Part shown: positions 8,574-20,440 of the stretch, piece by piece | Position numbering within the stretch: position 1 is the stretch's first letter | Layout: the number at the start of each line of letters is the position of its first letter | Origin: Alysiella filiformis | Lineage (GTDB): Bacteria > Pseudomonadota > Gammaproteobacteria > Burkholderiales > Neisseriaceae | NCBI RefSeq assembly: GCF_014054525.1 | Contig: NZ_CP059564.1 | Location: 320,357-384,356 of the forward strand | Reading direction: 5' to 3' | DNA length: 64,000 nucleotides | Translations under genes and position numbers: made by a program | The notes under the pieces: generated by a model | What the model saw: the letters and a program-made list of their open reading frames with translations, nothing else | Told to the model about the DNA's origin: nothing | The model's database searches: none

Positions 8574-9956
8574 ATGGCAAAAGCCCCCAAAACCCTCTAC
8601 CAATGCACCGAATGCGGCGGCACATCGCCCAAATGGGTGGGCAAATGCCCCCATTGTGGCGAATGGAACACGCTCCAAGAAAACATTGCAGCGCCCGAAC
8701 CCAAAAACGCCCGTTTCCAATCGTGGGCAGCCGAAACCACCCAAGTGCAAAAATTAGCCGAAGTAACCGCTACAGAAGTCCCACGCGAAGCCACAGGCAT
8801 GGGCGAGCTTGACCGTGTTTTGGGTGGCGGTTTGGTAGATGGCGCAGTGATTTTATTGGGTGGCGACCCGGGTATCGGCAAATCCACCCTGCTTTTGCAA
8901 ACCATTGCTTTAATGGCAAAAACACGCCAAGTTTTGTACGTTTCAGGCGAAGAATCCGCCCAACAAGTCGCCCTACGCGCCCAACGTTTGGGTTTGAATG
9001 CCGATGGCGTGAATTTGCTTGCCGAAATCCGTTTGGAAGCGATTCAGGCAGCCTTAAAACAGCACGCCCCCCACGTTGTCGTGATTGACTCCATTCAAAC
9101 CATGTATTCCGACCAAATCACATCAGCCCCAGGTTCGGTGTCGCAAGTGCGCGAATGTGCCGCCCAGCTCACGCGCATCGCCAAACAAATGGGCATCGCC
9201 ATGATTTTTGTCGGACACGTTACCAAAGATGGCGCAATCGCAGGTCCGCGCGTTTTGGAGCATATGGTGGACACCGTTTTGTATTTTGAAGGCGACACCC
9301 ATTCCAACCACCGCATGATACGCGCCATCAAAAACCGCTTTGGCGCAGCAAACGAACTGGGCGTGTTCGCCATGACCGAAACGGGTTTGAAAGGCGTATC
9401 CAATCCGTCCGCGATTTTTTTAGCGAGTTATCGGGACGATGTGGCAGGCTCATGCGTATTGGTAACGCAAGAAGGAACAAGACCATTATTGGTTGAAATA
9501 CAATCACTTGTAGATGACGCGCACGGTTTCACCCCCAAAAGATTAACCGTAGGTTTGGAACAAAACCGCTTGGCGATGTTGCTGGCGGTGCTGAACCGAC
9601 ACGCAGGCATCGCCTGTTTTGACCAAGACGTGTTTTTGAACGCGGTGGGTGGCGTGAAAATTGGCGAACCTGCCGCAGATTTGGCGGCGGTGTTGGCGAT
9701 GGTTTCCAGTTTCCGCAACAAGCCATTGCCCGAAAAAATGGTGGCGTTTGGCGAGATTGGTTTGAGTGGCGAAATCCGCCCCGTACCGCGCGGACAAGAA
9801 CGCCTGAAAGAAGCCGAGAAATTGGGTTTCAAACGCGCCATCGTGCCAAAAGCCAATTTGCCGCGCAATGAAAAAGAGTTTCCAAAATTAAAGATTTACG
9901 GTGTGGAAAATTTGCACGAGGCGGTGAGCTTGTGTCGGGATTTGGTTGATGAATGA
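8574..9956 (+). CDS. radA: DNA repair protein RadA
   Basis: This is 460 residues, the usual length of RadA, a RecA-like ATPase that promotes branch migration in recombination and matters for natural transformation. The N-terminus has a four-cysteine zinc finger (C11, C14, C25, C28). A Walker A motif (GGDPGIGKSTLLLQ) follows at about residue 96, then the RadA signature KNRFG and a C-terminal Lon-like domain. An AGGA ribosome site lies upstream of the ATG. It is divergent from the giant gene at 8371, with a DUS in the shared upstream region. Efficient recombination fits a DUS-rich, probably transformable organism. Confidence 0.97.
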   Translation: MAKAPKTLYQCTECGGTSPKWVGKCPHCGEWNTLQENIAAPEPKNARFQSWAAETTQVQKLAEVTATEVPREATGMGELDRVLGGGLVDGAVILLGGDPGIGKSTLLLQTIALMAKTRQVLYVSGEESAQQVALRAQRLGLNADGVNLLAEIRLEAIQAALKQHAPHVVVIDSIQTMYSDQITSAPGSVSQVRECAAQLTRIAKQMGIAMIFVGHVTKDGAIAGPRVLEHMVDTVLYFEGDTHSNHRMIRAIKNRFGAANELGVFAMTETGLKGVSNPSAIFLASYRDDVAGSCVLVTQEGTRPLLVEIQSLVDDAHGFTPKRLTVGLEQNRLAMLLAVLNRHAGIACFDQDVFLNAVGGVKIGEPAADLAAVLAMVSSFRNKPLPEKMVAFGEIGLSGEIRPVPRGQERLKEAEKLGFKRAIVPKANLPRNEKEFPKLKIYGVENLHEAVSLCRDLVDE

Positions 9957-10041
9957 TATTCAGGCTGCCTGAAAAATGCAGGGTGCGCCACGCGCACCCA
10001 ATTTGCCACAAAATTTTTATTTAAAATATAAGGATATAATT

Positions 10042-11481
10042 ATGAATGCCACTTTTGCTGACCAAGATGATTTCAATCGCCGCCCCCTTGCGGAGAAAAT
10101 CAGTCGTTTGCTTCAATCAGACCTTGATGTTTCGCCCATGATTATTGACGGAGCTTGGGGAACGGGTAAATCCATTTTTTGCCAAAAGCTGATTAACTTG
10201 ATGAACGAAACATCGCCCGATACACATCATTTGGTTTATATTGATGCATTCCGTACCGACCACACAGGCGAACCTTTACTGGTATTGTTGGCGGAAATCA
10301 TCAAGGTTTGTTGCCCTGTTAATAATGATGATGTCGCAGCCCAAGAACAACGTAAAACTTTGATAAATAAGTTTGCCGCAGGTGCAAAATTTTCATTTAA
10401 AACATTGCTTAAAGCAGGTCTTGGTCATTTATTGAAACAAGATATTGAGCTACTATCAGACGAATGGGAAGCTATTCTTGATGATACGGGAAAAGAATTG
10501 GGCGAAAAAGCCATTGATGCAGGTGTAGATAAAAGCATTGAATTGGTAACTGCCACCTTATTGCAAGAACAAATTGAAAGCGAAAAAAATTTACAGGCTT
10601 TGCAACAAACTTTAAAAGAAGTGGCAAGCACCAAACCGATTATTCTGTTCATTGATGAATTGGACAGATGTCGCCCCGATTATGCGATTGATATGCTGGA
10701 AATTATTAAGCATGTATTTGATATTCCAGAAGTTAAAATTGTTTTAATTACAAATCTAGCCCAGTTAAGAGCTGCCGTCAATCATCGTTATGGCGATATT
10801 GTGGACAGCCATAAATACTTGGATAAGTTTATCCGTTTGGTTTATACATTGCCTAAAAAAAGCTCACCCAATGACCCTAGTGTTTCAATTCAATATTTTT
10901 GGGATAAAGTGGAACAGAGTAATAATCTAAAACAAGCTTTTTCAAATTCTTCATATTCTAATTATTATCTCACATTAATTGATACTATTTTAGATAGTAA
11001 TTCAGTTAGTCTGCGAGAAATAGAAACAATAATCCGCAATTTGGAAATTTATTTTTATTTACAAGGTGGTACAAATTATGATTTTACCCATAAAATTCTT
11101 GTAATTACAACCATTTTACTACATTGTCTCAAACCAAGCTTACTACAAGATTTATTAAATTGGCGTGCCGATGCCAATGAATTGGCTAGGTTTATTAAAG
11201 GTGGTGCAGATATTAAAAAATTTCTACCTATTGATGATGGCTTTGTACCAAAATACGATAATGTGGATTTAATGATGTTTTACATTTTATTATCATTATG
11301 TCGTGTGAATATTGAAAATTATGATAGACACCCTATTGATACGACGTCGGAACCGACACTTAGCCAGTTATGTGTTAACAATTTTTTTAGAAAAGCAAAT
11401 CCAGCACTAATTTTGAGTCATACTAATACTTTAATTACTTCTCTTGAAAATGAAATAGAAGAAATTTTAACGGTAATTTAA
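10042..11481 (+). CDS. KAP-family P-loop NTPase, probably acquired
   Basis: This encodes 479 residues. The ATG at 10042 is chosen because AAGGA precedes it and the family sequence begins there; an in-frame ATG at 9976 has no support. The Walker A motif is DGAWGTGKS and the Walker B region is ILFIDELDRCRPDYAIDM, the typical KAP signature. Unlike many KAP proteins, I see no pair of transmembrane helices inserted between these motifs, so it looks soluble. The C-terminal half is mostly helical and unrecognised. Base composition is much richer in A+T than flanking radA and leuS, and DUS sites lie at both edges but none inside. KAP NTPases include the F-plasmid phage-exclusion protein PifA, so a defence role is possible but not shown. 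Confidence 0.8.
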   Translation: MNATFADQDDFNRRPLAEKISRLLQSDLDVSPMIIDGAWGTGKSIFCQKLINLMNETSPDTHHLVYIDAFRTDHTGEPLLVLLAEIIKVCCPVNNDDVAAQEQRKTLINKFAAGAKFSFKTLLKAGLGHLLKQDIELLSDEWEAILDDTGKELGEKAIDAGVDKSIELVTATLLQEQIESEKNLQALQQTLKEVASTKPIILFIDELDRCRPDYAIDMLEIIKHVFDIPEVKIVLITNLAQLRAAVNHRYGDIVDSHKYLDKFIRLVYTLPKKSSPNDPSVSIQYFWDKVEQSNNLKQAFSNSSYSNYYLTLIDTILDSNSVSLREIETIIRNLEIYFYLQGGTNYDFTHKILVITTILLHCLKPSLLQDLLNWRADANELARFIKGGADIKKFLPIDDGFVPKYDNVDLMMFYILLSLCRVNIENYDRHPIDTTSEPTLSQLCVNNFFRKANPALILSHTNTLITSLENEIEEILTVI

Positions 11482-14468
<2,987 letters not shown>

Positions 14469-14486
14469 TGGATTGATTTAAAAAAC

Positions 14487-14518
14487 TTTCAGGCAGCCTG
14501 AAACGCGAAGGCTGTCTG
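14487..14518 (+). terminator. Inverted DUS-like pair between leuS and tyrS
   Basis: TTTCAGGCAGCCTGAAA is followed at once by a second half reading GGCTGTCTGAA. The pair could form a stem after the leuS stop at 14468 and before tyrS. It is imperfect, so it may attenuate rather than fully terminate. Confidence 0.35.
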
Positions 14519-14535
14519 AATCACAGGAAAAAAAC

Positions 14536-15837
14536 ATGAACGCATTATTACAAGACTTACAAGCGCGCGGCTTAATCGCCCAAACCACTGATATTCAAGA
14601 ATTATCCAAATTATTGGACGAAAACAAAATCGCGCTGTATTGCGGTTTTGACCCCACTGCCGACAGCTTGCACATTGGGCATTTGCTGCCTGTGTTGGTG
14701 TTGCGCCGTTTTCAAAACGCGGGGCATACGCCTGTGGCATTGGTGGGCGGCGCAACGGGCATGATTGGCGACCCCAGTTTCAAAGCCCAAGAACGCAGCC
14801 TGAACACCCCCGAAACCGTAGCAAGTTGGGTAGAAAGCATACGCAATCAGTTGAAACCATTCTTAAAATTTGATGGCGACAACGCGGCAATCATGGCAAA
14901 CAATGCCGACTGGTTTGGCAAAATGAATTGCTTGGATTTTTTGCGCGACATCGGCAAACATTTTTCGGTAAACGCGATGTTGGCAAAAGAATCGGTCAAA
15001 CAACGCATTGAACGCGAAGACCAAGGCATTTCGTTTACCGAATTTGCTTACGCATTGTTGCAAGGATATGATTTTGCTGAATTAAATCAACGCCACAACG
15101 TGCAACTGCAAATTGGCGGCAGCGACCAATGGGGCAACATCACTTGGGGTACGGAAACCACACGCCGCTTGCACCAAAAATCGGTACACGGCTTGACTTT
15201 GCCGCTTGTTACCAAATCGGACGGCACCAAATTCGGCAAAACCGAAGGCGGCGCAGTGTGGCTGGACGCAAACAAAACTTCGCCCTACCAATTTTACCAA
15301 TTCTGGCTGAAAGTGGCTGACGCTGATGTGTACAAATTTTTGAAATATTTCACATTTTTAAGCATTGAGCAAATTGATGAAATTGAAAAACAAGACCAAG
15401 CCAGCAAAACCAAACCACAAGCCCAACGCATTTTAGCCGAAGAAATGACGCGCTTGATTCACGGCGAAGCGGCTTTACAGGCAGCCCAACGCATCACCGA
15501 AAGCCTGTTTTCGGGCGATGAAAGCGGCTTGACCGAACAAGATTATGCACAGTTGGCTTTGGACGGTTTGCCCGTTACCGAAGTTTCAGGCAGCCTGAAT
15601 GTGGTGGCGGCATTGGTGCAATCGGGTTTGGCGCAATCCAACAAAGAGGCGCGTGGTTTTGTGCAAAGCGGCGCGGTGCTGATTAACGGCGAACCCGTTA
15701 CGGCAAACAACCCCGACTTTTCGCCCGAAAAACCCGATGACCAATTCATGATAGGCGAGGCACAAAAGCGTTTTGGCAAATATGCGATTGTGAAACGCGG
15801 TAAACGCAATCATGCTTTGTTGGTGTGGCAAGCGTAA
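14536..15837 (+). CDS. tyrS: Tyrosyl-tRNA synthetase
   Basis: This is a 433-residue class I synthetase that charges tRNA-Tyr. The N-terminus shows [16 protein letters not shown] (HIGH motif, about residues 38-53), and the KMSKS counterpart is KFGKTEGG near residue 235. An S4 RNA-binding domain occupies the C-terminal 60 or so residues. The KFGKT form is typical of the longer bacterial TyrS class. AGGA precedes the ATG. A full DUS at 15585 is translated as VSGSLN in the linker before the S4 domain, a tolerated site. Confidence 0.97.
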   Translation: MNALLQDLQARGLIAQTTDIQELSKLLDENKIALYCGFDPTADSLHIGHLLPVLVLRRFQNAGHTPVALVGGATGMIGDPSFKAQERSLNTPETVASWVESIRNQLKPFLKFDGDNAAIMANNADWFGKMNCLDFLRDIGKHFSVNAMLAKESVKQRIEREDQGISFTEFAYALLQGYDFAELNQRHNVQLQIGGSDQWGNITWGTETTRRLHQKSVHGLTLPLVTKSDGTKFGKTEGGAVWLDANKTSPYQFYQFWLKVADADVYKFLKYFTFLSIEQIDEIEKQDQASKTKPQAQRILAEEMTRLIHGEAALQAAQRITESLFSGDESGLTEQDYAQLALDGLPVTEVSGSLNVVAALVQSGLAQSNKEARGFVQSGAVLINGEPVTANNPDFSPEKPDDQFMIGEAQKRFGKYAIVKRGKRNHALLVWQA

Positions 15838-15852
15838 ATCATCAAAATGCGT

Positions 15853-15893
15853 TTTCAGGCAGCCCCAATGTTGTTCAGGCTGCCTGAAACGTT
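15853..15893 (+). terminator. Inverted DUS pair after tyrS
   Basis: TTTTCAGGCAGCC and GGCTGCCTGAAA face each other around a short loop just past the tyrS stop at 15837. This is the typical terminator arrangement in this genome. Confidence 0.45.
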
Positions 15894-15919
15894 TTTCAAC
15901 CCCAAAGGCAGCCTGAAAC

Positions 15920-16564
15920 ATGATAAATGAAATCATCAGCTTTATTTTGCATATAGACCAACACCTTATCACACTGTCCACCCAATACGGTGTGTGGCTC
16001 TATGCCATTTTGTTTTTGATTGTGTTTTGCGAAACGGGATTGGTGGTAACGCCCTTTTTACCGGGAGATTCCCTATTGTTTGCCGCAGGTGCGGTGGCGG
16101 CGGCATCGGCAGGCGCATTGAATGTGCACATCATGGTGGCGATATTGTTGGCAGCCGCCATTTTAGGCGATGCCGTCAATTTCACAATCGGCAAATATTT
16201 TGGCGAAAAGCTGTTTGCCAATCCCCACTCACGCATTTTCAAACAAGAATATCTGCACAAAACCCACGATTTTTACGCCAAATACGGTGGCAAAACCATC
16301 ATTTTGGCGCGATTTGTGCCGATTGTGCGAACCTTTGCCCCCTTTGTGGCGGGCATGGGCAAAATGGATTACGCGCAATTCATTCGCTACAACATCATAG
16401 GCGCAATCGCATGGGTAGGGCTGCTGACTTATGTGGGTTACGCCTTTGGTAACTTACCGATTGTGAAAGACAATTTTGGTAAAGTGGTGCTGGGGATTAT
16501 TGTCGTGTCCATCATGCCGATGACTTTTGAATTTGTGAAACACAAAATGGCGCAACGCAAATGA
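15920..16564 (+). CDS. DedA-family inner-membrane protein
   Basis: This encodes 214 residues of a polytopic membrane protein of the DedA/SNARE-associated family. These proteins act in lipid carrier recycling (undecaprenyl phosphate or phosphatidylethanolamine flipping) and membrane homeostasis. Family features include [20 protein letters not shown] near residue 38 and the conserved [16 protein letters not shown] segment near residue 135. About five hydrophobic segments are visible. The precise substrate cannot be read from the sequence. The start lies immediately after a DUS copy. Confidence 0.9.
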   Translation: MINEIISFILHIDQHLITLSTQYGVWLYAILFLIVFCETGLVVTPFLPGDSLLFAAGAVAAASAGALNVHIMVAILLAAAILGDAVNFTIGKYFGEKLFANPHSRIFKQEYLHKTHDFYAKYGGKTIILARFVPIVRTFAPFVAGMGKMDYAQFIRYNIIGAIAWVGLLTYVGYAFGNLPIVKDNFGKVVLGIIVVSIMPMTFEFVKHKMAQRK

Positions 16565-16605
16565 TTTCAGGCAGCCTGAAATACCATTTATGAAAATAGG
16601 ATAAG

Positions 16606-16675
16606 TATAGGGTGCAACTTGTTGCACCATTTTCCTGATAAAACATGGATTTGGTGCAAAAGTTGCACCCTACAT
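16606..16675. repeat. REP-like long palindrome (GTTGCACC family)
   Basis: Outer arms TAGGGTGCAACTT and AAGTTGCACCCTA form a long inverted repeat of about 66 bp, each arm itself palindromic (TGCAACTTGTTGCA). The flank (CATTTGGTTCACCATA at 16690) resembles one at 21785. A single arm recurs at 34812. A DUS and an AAAAAGTAAGTC segment shared with 11711 are nearby. No gene is visible from 16565 to 16810. Confidence 0.6.
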
Positions 16676-16810
16676 GATGCCCCATTTTTCATTTGGTTCA
16701 CCATATTCAGTCGCTGAACCACAAAGAAAGTTACCGTTTTAATTTAACTTTTTCAAAAAGTAAGTCAAACAAAAACGTGGATTTTACTGAATAAGGGCAG
16801 CCTGAAAAAC

Positions 16811-17260
16811 TCAATGCGTCCACCACCACCGAAACGCCCAACACGCCACGCCCACACACAGCACCGTTGCCGCATATTTTATCCCCAAAATCAAACGGGC
16901 TTTTTTCCGTTTTTTTAATTGAATGAGATTTTGTTCTTGCTGAAAAATCAAACCATTATGTGCATACATTTCCGCCAAACGCGGTGTGCCACTCGCCCAT
17001 TGCGCCAACATAATCGCATCAGCAAGCCCGCATTCAAACCAATCATCGTGTTTGTCATCGGGCAAGCATTTGCACAAATGCAAATGTTGGTGTATCAACA
17101 ATTTGGCACGATGTGGATTTTGCCCCTTAACCGCATATTCCAACTGCATTGATTCATTTTGTGGCGTTTGCCATTGTGTGGGGTCTTGCTCCACATAACT
17201 TATGCAAACTTGGTTTTCCCTTTGCGAATCGCTTATCACATAAATCCAAGCACTCATCAT
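16811..17260 (-). CDS. GIY-YIG-like (T5orf172-type) small protein with C-terminal membrane anchor
   Basis: This encodes 149 residues from the ATG at 17260; an ATG at 17269 is equally possible, and neither has a strong ribosome site. Farther-upstream starts would lie inside the rnhB terminator. The start AWIYVISDS, then YVEQDP, LEYAVKGQNPHRAKLLIHQHL and WFECGLADAI, match the pattern of the T5orf172/Mug113 branch of the GIY-YIG nuclease fold. The C-terminus has a basic segment (KKRKKAR) followed by one transmembrane helix ending WAFRWWWTH. A membrane-anchored GIY-YIG protein is unusual; function is unknown. It lies downstream of rnhB. Confidence 0.6.
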   Translation of the reverse strand: MMSAWIYVISDSQRENQVCISYVEQDPTQWQTPQNESMQLEYAVKGQNPHRAKLLIHQHLHLCKCLPDDKHDDWFECGLADAIMLAQWASGTPRLAEMYAHNGLIFQQEQNLIQLKKRKKARLILGIKYAATVLCVGVACWAFRWWWTH

Positions 17261-17288
17261 TTTTACCATACAAAATTGCAACAGAAAA

Positions 17289-17332
17289 GCTGCCTGAAAA
17301 CAGTAAATTTTTGTTTTCAGACAGCTTTTCAC
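17289..17332 (-). terminator. rnhB terminator (DUS-variant hairpin)
   Basis: AAGCTGCCTGAAAACA and its complement TGTTTTCAGACAGCTT form a strong stem with a short loop, 12 bases past the rnhB stop on the minus strand. The arms are DUS variants. Confidence 0.65.
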
Positions 17333-17343
17333 AAAACGTGAAC

Positions 17344-17940
17344 TCAATCAAACAAAGTTTGCTGCGCCAACAGCATTTTCACAGGCGCAAAACCCACCCG
17401 ATGTTCAGGCAGCACCCCAAATTGCCGCAATGCCGCCAAATGCGCCGCCGTGCCATAACCCTTGTGTTGTGCAAAACCGTATTGCGGGTGCCGCTCGTGC
17501 AAGGCATACATTTCCCCATCACGCGCCGTTTTCGCCAAAATGGACGCGGCAGAAATGGCAGCCAGTTTGCTGTCGCCCTGCACCACCGCTTCGGCAGGCA
17601 CATTTAAATTGGGGGGAATGCGATTGCCATCTATCCACACCTTTTCAGGCAGCACCGCCAAGCCCTCAATCGCCCTTTGCATTGCCAACATGGTGGCGTG
17701 CAGAATATTCAGTTGTGCGATTTCATCGGGGCTGGCACTGGCAATGCACCATGCCACAGCTTGCTGTTTGATTTGCACCGCCAGCACATCGCGTTTTTTT
17801 TCAGACAGCTTTTTGGAATCGGTCAAATGCGGCAAATCATAATTGTGCGGCAAAATCACCGCCGCCGCAAACACACTGCCCACCAAGCAGCCACGACCCG
17901 CCTCATCAACACCAGCATGGTGGGGCAACACCGCCATCAT
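17344..17940 (-). CDS. rnhB: Ribonuclease HII
   Basis: This is 198 residues, usual for RNase HII, which cleaves RNA in RNA-DNA hybrids and removes misincorporated ribonucleotides. The catalytic motif GVDEAGRG appears at about residue 10, followed by [10 protein letters not shown] and, near residue 105, the conserved WIDGN motif. The start codon overlaps the stop of the upstream gene (ATGA), implying translational coupling with that small coiled-coil protein. Confidence 0.97.
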   Translation of the reverse strand: MMAVLPHHAGVDEAGRGCLVGSVFAAAVILPHNYDLPHLTDSKKLSEKKRDVLAVQIKQQAVAWCIASASPDEIAQLNILHATMLAMQRAIEGLAVLPEKVWIDGNRIPPNLNVPAEAVVQGDSKLAAISAASILAKTARDGEMYALHERHPQYGFAQHKGYGTAAHLAALRQFGVLPEHRVGFAPVKMLLAQQTLFD

Positions 17941-18335
17941 TTTTTGGCGGCAACGCGGTATTCAGGCGTGCCATAAGCCGCTTGCCATGCGCGATTCAAT
18001 CTTTCGCCAGCCACTTTCAATTCACTGGCTTGGCGGCGTTGAATGTCGCGCGTAAACATCAATTCGGCGCGCAATTTGTTCACATTAAATTGGGCTTTTT
18101 CCAATTTGCGTTCGGCGCGTTCCAAGCGGCGGGTTAGGCGTTTGATGTGGGTTTCTTCACGCGCGTGTTCATCAAGCAGATTTTGGTAAACCTGTTGTGC
18201 CGCTTTCAAATCATCTAATCGCGAATTGTTGATGGACGAACCGCCCAACAGAGCGGCAGGATTGACCGCCATTGCTGCTGATGAAATCAACATCATGGTT
18301 AAAGCCACCACCACCGATTTTGCATTCATATTCAT
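17937..18335 (-). CDS. Small exported coiled-coil protein, unrecognised
   Basis: This encodes 132 residues with a signal peptide ending near SSAAMA at residue 23, then a hydrophobic patch (NPAALLGG), and a long charged helix ([20 protein letters not shown]) likely to form a coiled coil. AGGAAA precedes the ATG. It is probably periplasmic. It overlaps the rnhB start by four bases and lies 24 bases below the lipoprotein gene at 18809, so the three likely form one operon. I do not recognise the family. Confidence 0.75.
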   Translation of the reverse strand: MNMNAKSVVVALTMMLISSAAMAVNPAALLGGSSINNSRLDDLKAAQQVYQNLLDEHAREETHIKRLTRRLERAERKLEKAQFNVNKLRAELMFTRDIQRRQASELKVAGERLNRAWQAAYGTPEYRVAAKK

Positions 18336-18359
18336 TTTGTTTCCTATTCAAATTCAAAA

Positions 18360-18809
18360 TTACCGGCAAACCAAGGCATATTGTTTTTGTGAAATAGAGC
18401 CATTTGAAATGGGCATGGGGCGAATTTCCACAGGGGTAAAGCGTTGTGCCAATAAGATTTTGCCATTTTCATCTAAAAATTGTGTTGCCGCCAAACGATA
18501 GCTTTGGTTGCGGCAATGAAATTCCCAATCGTTTACCGCCACTTTGTAACGTGGGGTGTTGTCATCGTATCTTTCCAAAGCAGGATTGATGACAATTTTG
18601 CGGTCGCGCAACAGCATGAAATCGCCATTTTTGCGTATGCTTGCGGTGTCGTAAGAAACCAGTATATTGCCGTTGTTGGTTGCGCCCAAATGTTGCCATG
18701 AACCTGCCATGGGCGGTACGCCTGCTGCCATTTGCTTGGGTGCGCCACCGCTCACACATGCCGCCAAAATCCATGTCGTACAAAACAATAAAATACTGTT
18801 TTTTAACAT
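18360..18809 (-). CDS. Lipoprotein resembling surface-adhesin protein E family
   Basis: This encodes 149 residues. The ATG at 18809 is chosen because AAAGGA lies just upstream and the signal peptide begins there. The lipobox is ILAAC, giving a lipid-modified Cys near residue 18. The mature part has WQHLGATNNGNILVSYDTAS, IRKNGDFMLLRDRK and a pair of cysteines (FHCRNQSYR, ALVC). The pattern W - YDTASIRKNG - DWEFHCRNQSYR is like the Adhesin_E domain of Haemophilus protein E and many proteobacterial paralogues. This family call is tentative; the lipoprotein call is firm. Confidence 0.7.
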   Translation of the reverse strand: MLKNSILLFCTTWILAACVSGGAPKQMAAGVPPMAGSWQHLGATNNGNILVSYDTASIRKNGDFMLLRDRKIVINPALERYDDNTPRYKVAVNDWEFHCRNQSYRLAATQFLDENGKILLAQRFTPVEIRPMPISNGSISQKQYALVCR

Positions 18810-18966
18810 ACAATCCTTTCGCTTGGTGTTCAGGCTGCCTGAAAACACCGATAAAATTTATCCATGATAATATGATTGTGGATTAAATGCGCCAATTTTA
18901 TGGTAAATTTACAACATTTAATCATTTCAACCCACCCATTTAGGCAAAAAAACAACGCTTTTGCCT

Positions 18967-19551
18967 TCAAATCACTTCCACGCCATGCGCCATTAAGCAC
19001 GACACCAACCAAAAAATCGGCAAACCAATCAAGGCATTGGGGTCGGTACTGTCTATTTTTTGCAACAATGCTGCGCCCAAGCCTTCGCTTTTTGCCGCGC
19101 CTGCACAGTAAATGGCATCGGATTCACGCGCCAAATAACGTGCAATTTGGGCATCGCTCAATTCGCGCATTTGCACGATGGTGGTGTCCACATGGCTGTT
19201 CAGGCTGCCTGAAACCGTGTCCAACACACAAATTGCGCTGTAAAATTCAATGTGTTGCCCCGACAATTCGCGCAACATCGCCGCCGCCTTTTCCACCGAC
19301 ATCGGTTTGCCAAGCTGACGGTTGTGGCACCAAGCCACTTGGTCTGCGCCAATAATCAAATGCTGCGGATAAATCGCCGCCAACGATTGCGCCTTGCCCA
19401 CCGCCAAACGCAAAGCCGTGTCGTGTGCGGTTTCGCCTGCCAAAGGGGTTTCGTCAAACATCGGCTTGGCGGCAATGAAATCCACGCCCAAAGTGCGCAA
19501 CTGCTGCTGCCTGAACACCGATGTGGAAGCCAAAATCACATTTTTTTGCAT
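18967..19551 (-). CDS. maf: Maf-family nucleotide pyrophosphatase (YceF type)
   Basis: This encodes 194 residues of a Maf-like nucleoside triphosphate pyrophosphatase, a house-cleaning enzyme for modified nucleotides. The family motif is ILASTSVFRQQQL at the N-terminus, followed by DETPL and the catalytic region GADQVAWCHNRQLGKP near residue 70. The LGKP and DQVA forms point to the YceF subgroup, whose known substrate is 7-methyl-GTP. It is divergent from yceD-rpmF at 19620, an arrangement also seen in other proteobacteria. Confidence 0.92.
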   Translation of the reverse strand: MQKNVILASTSVFRQQQLRTLGVDFIAAKPMFDETPLAGETAHDTALRLAVGKAQSLAAIYPQHLIIGADQVAWCHNRQLGKPMSVEKAAAMLRELSGQHIEFYSAICVLDTVSGSLNSHVDTTIVQMRELSDAQIARYLARESDAIYCAGAAKSEGLGAALLQKIDSTDPNALIGLPIFWLVSCLMAHGVEVI

Positions 19552-19619
19552 GGTTTAATCCCATTGAAACGCTGAAAAATCTTGACGATAAAGTCATAAA
19601 ATTATATCATGCTCCGTTT

Positions 19620-20117
19620 ATGTTAAACCGAATTTTGATTGACCCCCAAGCGTTTGCCGCCCAAGCAGAAACCATCAACGGCACGGTAAGCCTGCAACAT
19701 TTGGACAAACGCATTTGGTCGCCCGATATTGCCGACTTGTCATCTGAATTGCACTACACCCTGCGCGGTGGCACCGACAGATGGCAACGCCCGTTTTTGG
19801 ATTTGGCTGTTTCAGGCAGCCTGAAATTGCATTGCCAACGCTGTATGCAGCCAAGCGATTTTCCACTTGATGAACAAGTTCGCATTGTCTTGTTTGCCAA
19901 CGAAGAAAAATTGGACGAAGCCATGCTCGCCGATGAAGAATTGGAAGGCATGCTGCTCTGCCCCGAATTGGACGCGCTCTCTTTGGTGGAAGACCAAATT
20001 CTGATGGCATTGCCCATTTCGCCCAAACACGATGATTGTGGCAATCGCAAATTGGACGCGGTCAATCAAGACAAACCCAACCCCTTTTCGGTGTTGGCAG
20101 GTTTGAAAAAAGGTTGA
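19620..20117 (+). CDS. yceD: YceD/DUF177 family protein
   Basis: This encodes 165 residues from the ATG at 19620; upstream in-frame starts overlap maf and lack family sequence. Members are needed for 23S rRNA accumulation and sit almost always before rpmF, as here (35 bases). Conserved features are LHCQRCMQPSDFPLD near residue 75, the acidic stretch EEKLDEAM, and the DALSLVEDQILMALPISP motif. It lies upstream of a clear rpmF ribosome site, so the two are likely co-transcribed. Confidence 0.92.
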   Translation: MLNRILIDPQAFAAQAETINGTVSLQHLDKRIWSPDIADLSSELHYTLRGGTDRWQRPFLDLAVSGSLKLHCQRCMQPSDFPLDEQVRIVLFANEEKLDEAMLADEELEGMLLCPELDALSLVEDQILMALPISPKHDDCGNRKLDAVNQDKPNPFSVLAGLKKG

Positions 20118-20152
20118 TATTTCTATTTTTATTTTAATTTCAGGAGCTTGAA

Positions 20153-20332
20153 ATGGCAGTTCAACAAAACAAAAAATCCCCCTCTCGTCGCGGTATGCAC
20201 CGCTCGCATGACGCGCTGACTGCGCCTGCCTTGTCGGTAGACAGTCAAACTGGCGAAGTTCATCGCCCACACCACATTTCGCCCAACGGTATGTACCGTG
20301 GTCGCAAAGTTGTGAAAACCAAAGAGGATTAA
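20153..20332 (+). CDS. rpmF: 50S ribosomal protein L32
   Basis: This encodes 59 residues, starting [20 protein letters not shown] and ending with a basic tail ([11 protein letters not shown]), which is canonical L32. AGGAG precedes the ATG by eight bases. It is followed directly by a strong terminator, closing the yceD-rpmF operon; fatty-acid genes that often follow in other bacteria are absent, although fabZ lies about 800 bases downstream. Confidence 0.97.
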   Translation: MAVQQNKKSPSRRGMHRSHDALTAPALSVDSQTGEVHRPHHISPNGMYRGRKVVKTKED

Positions 20333-20344
20333 TTTTGTCATCAA

Positions 20345-20389
20345 AAAAGCCAGCGATTGCGCGTTTTGCAATATCGGCTGGCTTTTTTC
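20345..20389 (+). terminator. Intrinsic terminator after rpmF
   Basis: AAAAAAGCCAGC and GCTGGCTTTTTT pair around a 20-base loop region, ending in a T-run, 13 bases past the rpmF stop. Confidence 0.75.
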
Positions 20390-20440
20390 GTTCATGTTTT
20401 CTTTTCAGGCTGCCTGAAAAATATCTTGGAGTTATTGCCC

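Noticed and set aside
10425-10652. Minus-strand ORF inside the KAP NTPase gene, considered as a small antitoxin-like gene
   Set aside because: It is fully antisense to the NTPase, lacks a ribosome site and has no recognisable features.
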